From NCBI GenBank assembly GCA_030523805.1, contig JAUNHS010000012.1:4968-12369 (forward strand): a stretch of DNA of 7,402 nt. Direction: 5' to 3'. Shown here in pieces: positions 6,648 through 7,402 of this stretch. The position numbers and the translations under genes are program-made. Source of the stretch: Acinetobacter sp. Lineage in GTDB: Bacteria > Pseudomonadota > Gammaproteobacteria > Pseudomonadales > Moraxellaceae. Under the pieces are notes generated by a model. It did not search any database. It was not told where the DNA came from and saw nothing but the letters and a program-made list of their open reading frames with translations. Positions within the stretch are counted from its first letter, which is position 1; the number at the start of each line of letters is the position of its first letter.

Positions 6648-7385
6648 TTAAACTGATGCAACGTGCGTACCTTCTTTTTCGCCCATAACGACAGAAAGCA
6701 ATGCACCTGACTTATTCATATCAAATACTTGTAACGGCACATTGTGATCACGGCATAAGCAAATTGCAGTTAAATCCATCACGCCTAATTTTTCATCTAA
6801 CACTTGATCAAAAGTTAAACGATCGTATTTCACTGCATCTTCATATTTGCTTGGGTCTTTATTGTACACGCCATCAACTTTCGTTGCTTTTAAAATCAAA
6901 TTAGCTTCAATTTCAATGCCACGCAAGCACGCAGCTGTATCGGTTGTAAAGAATGGATTGCCTGTACCTGCCACAAATACACACACTTCGCCATTATTTA
7001 AATGACGAATAGCATCACGGCTTGAGTACGGCTCGCCTACAGTTGCAATATTTAAAGCAGACATTAAACGAGTTTTGATGTTACGACGAACCAAGGCATC
7101 ACGCATCGCTAGACCGTTCATCACGGTCGCTAACATCCCCATTTGATCGCCTGTTACACGACCAACCAAGCCTTCTTTTTGCAAGGTACTGCCACGGTAT
7201 AAGTTACCACCACCGACTACAATACCGACTTGCACACCCAATCCCACTAAGTGAGCAATAGACAGCGACATTTGGTCTAATACTTGAGCGTCAATGCCCA
7301 TATCTTTATTGCCTGCAAGGGCTTCGCCAGAGAGTTTCAACAAAATGCGTTGATAGCGTGGGCGAGTATTTTGGATAGTGCTCAT
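6648..7385 (-). CDS. pyrH: Uridylate kinase (UMP kinase)
   Basis: Phosphorylates UMP to UDP with ATP in the cytoplasm, the entry to UTP, CTP and UDP-sugars including cell-wall precursors. Bacterial PyrH belongs to the amino acid kinase fold and is a hexamer, activated by GTP and inhibited by UTP in well-studied species. It has 245 residues (241 in E. coli). Motifs are LLKLSGEAL (15-23), [10 protein letters not shown] (56-65), [10 protein letters not shown] (78-87), [10 protein letters not shown] (140-149), [13 protein letters not shown] (166-178) and a C-terminal EGTHV. The ATG at 7385 has GGAG (7394-7397) 8 nt upstream. Only 17 nt precede it in the window, so the promoter and upstream neighbour are not visible. 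A 225-nt gap separates it from frr. Confidence 0.98.
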   Translation of the reverse strand: MSTIQNTRPRYQRILLKLSGEALAGNKDMGIDAQVLDQMSLSIAHLVGLGVQVGIVVGGGNLYRGSTLQKEGLVGRVTGDQMGMLATVMNGLAMRDALVRRNIKTRLMSALNIATVGEPYSSRDAIRHLNNGEVCVFVAGTGNPFFTTDTAACLRGIEIEANLILKATKVDGVYNKDPSKYEDAVKYDRLTFDQVLDEKLGVMDLTAICLCRDHNVPLQVFDMNKSGALLSVVMGEKEGTHVASV

Positions 7386-7402
7386 CTTATTTACTCCAAG
7401 AC

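Noticed and set aside
1..7402. DNA uptake sequences of the Neisseria or Pasteurellaceae type
   Set aside because: I found no exact GCCGTCTGAA, AAGTGCGGT or ACAAGCGGT on either strand by eye, and the intergenic inverted repeat contains none of them.

Overview
The window is a stretch of bacterial chromosome carrying the conserved envelope and isoprenoid housekeeping cluster pyrH-frr-uppS-cdsA-dxr-rseP-bamA. All seven genes lie on the minus strand, so they are transcribed from the right edge towards the left. The DNA is AT-rich (about 40% GC by eye). The protein sequences point to a gammaproteobacterium of the family Moraxellaceae (Acinetobacter/Moraxella relatives). The strongest clues are a UppS with MDGNNRFAKK where most bacteria have MDGNGRWAKK, the wording of RseP and Dxr, and the gene order. 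This assignment rests on recalled family sequences, and the genus cannot be fixed from the window.

Layout in transcription order: pyrH (UMP kinase, 7385-6648); a 225-nt gap with several inverted repeats and a candidate promoter; frr (ribosome recycling factor, 6422-5868); uppS (undecaprenyl diphosphate synthase, start revised to 5849); cdsA (CDP-diglyceride synthase, start revised to 5075); dxr (DXP reductoisomerase, 4211-3006); rseP (site-2 protease, 2995-1625); and bamA (outer-membrane assembly factor, from 1599), which runs off the left edge after 533 codons. From frr to bamA the gaps are only 18, 15, 0, 10 and 25 nt, so these six genes look like one operon. pyrH may be transcribed separately or only partly linked.

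The genes share a theme. PyrH supplies UDP for nucleotide and cell-wall precursors, and Frr recycles ribosomes. Dxr makes the isoprenoid precursor MEP. UppS builds the C55 lipid carrier used for peptidoglycan and surface polysaccharides, and CdsA makes CDP-diacylglycerol for phospholipids. RseP cleaves transmembrane anti-sigma factors and leftover signal peptides, and BamA inserts outer-membrane beta-barrels.

No mobile element, CRISPR array, tRNA, rRNA or unknown gene was found, and nothing suggests a new multi-gene system. The sequence not explained by genes is concentrated in the pyrH-frr gap: a perfect 14-bp inverted repeat over a possible promoter, extra copies of its half-site, and a hairpin next to the frr ribosome binding site. 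A 16-bp perfect palindrome also spans the rseP stop codon.
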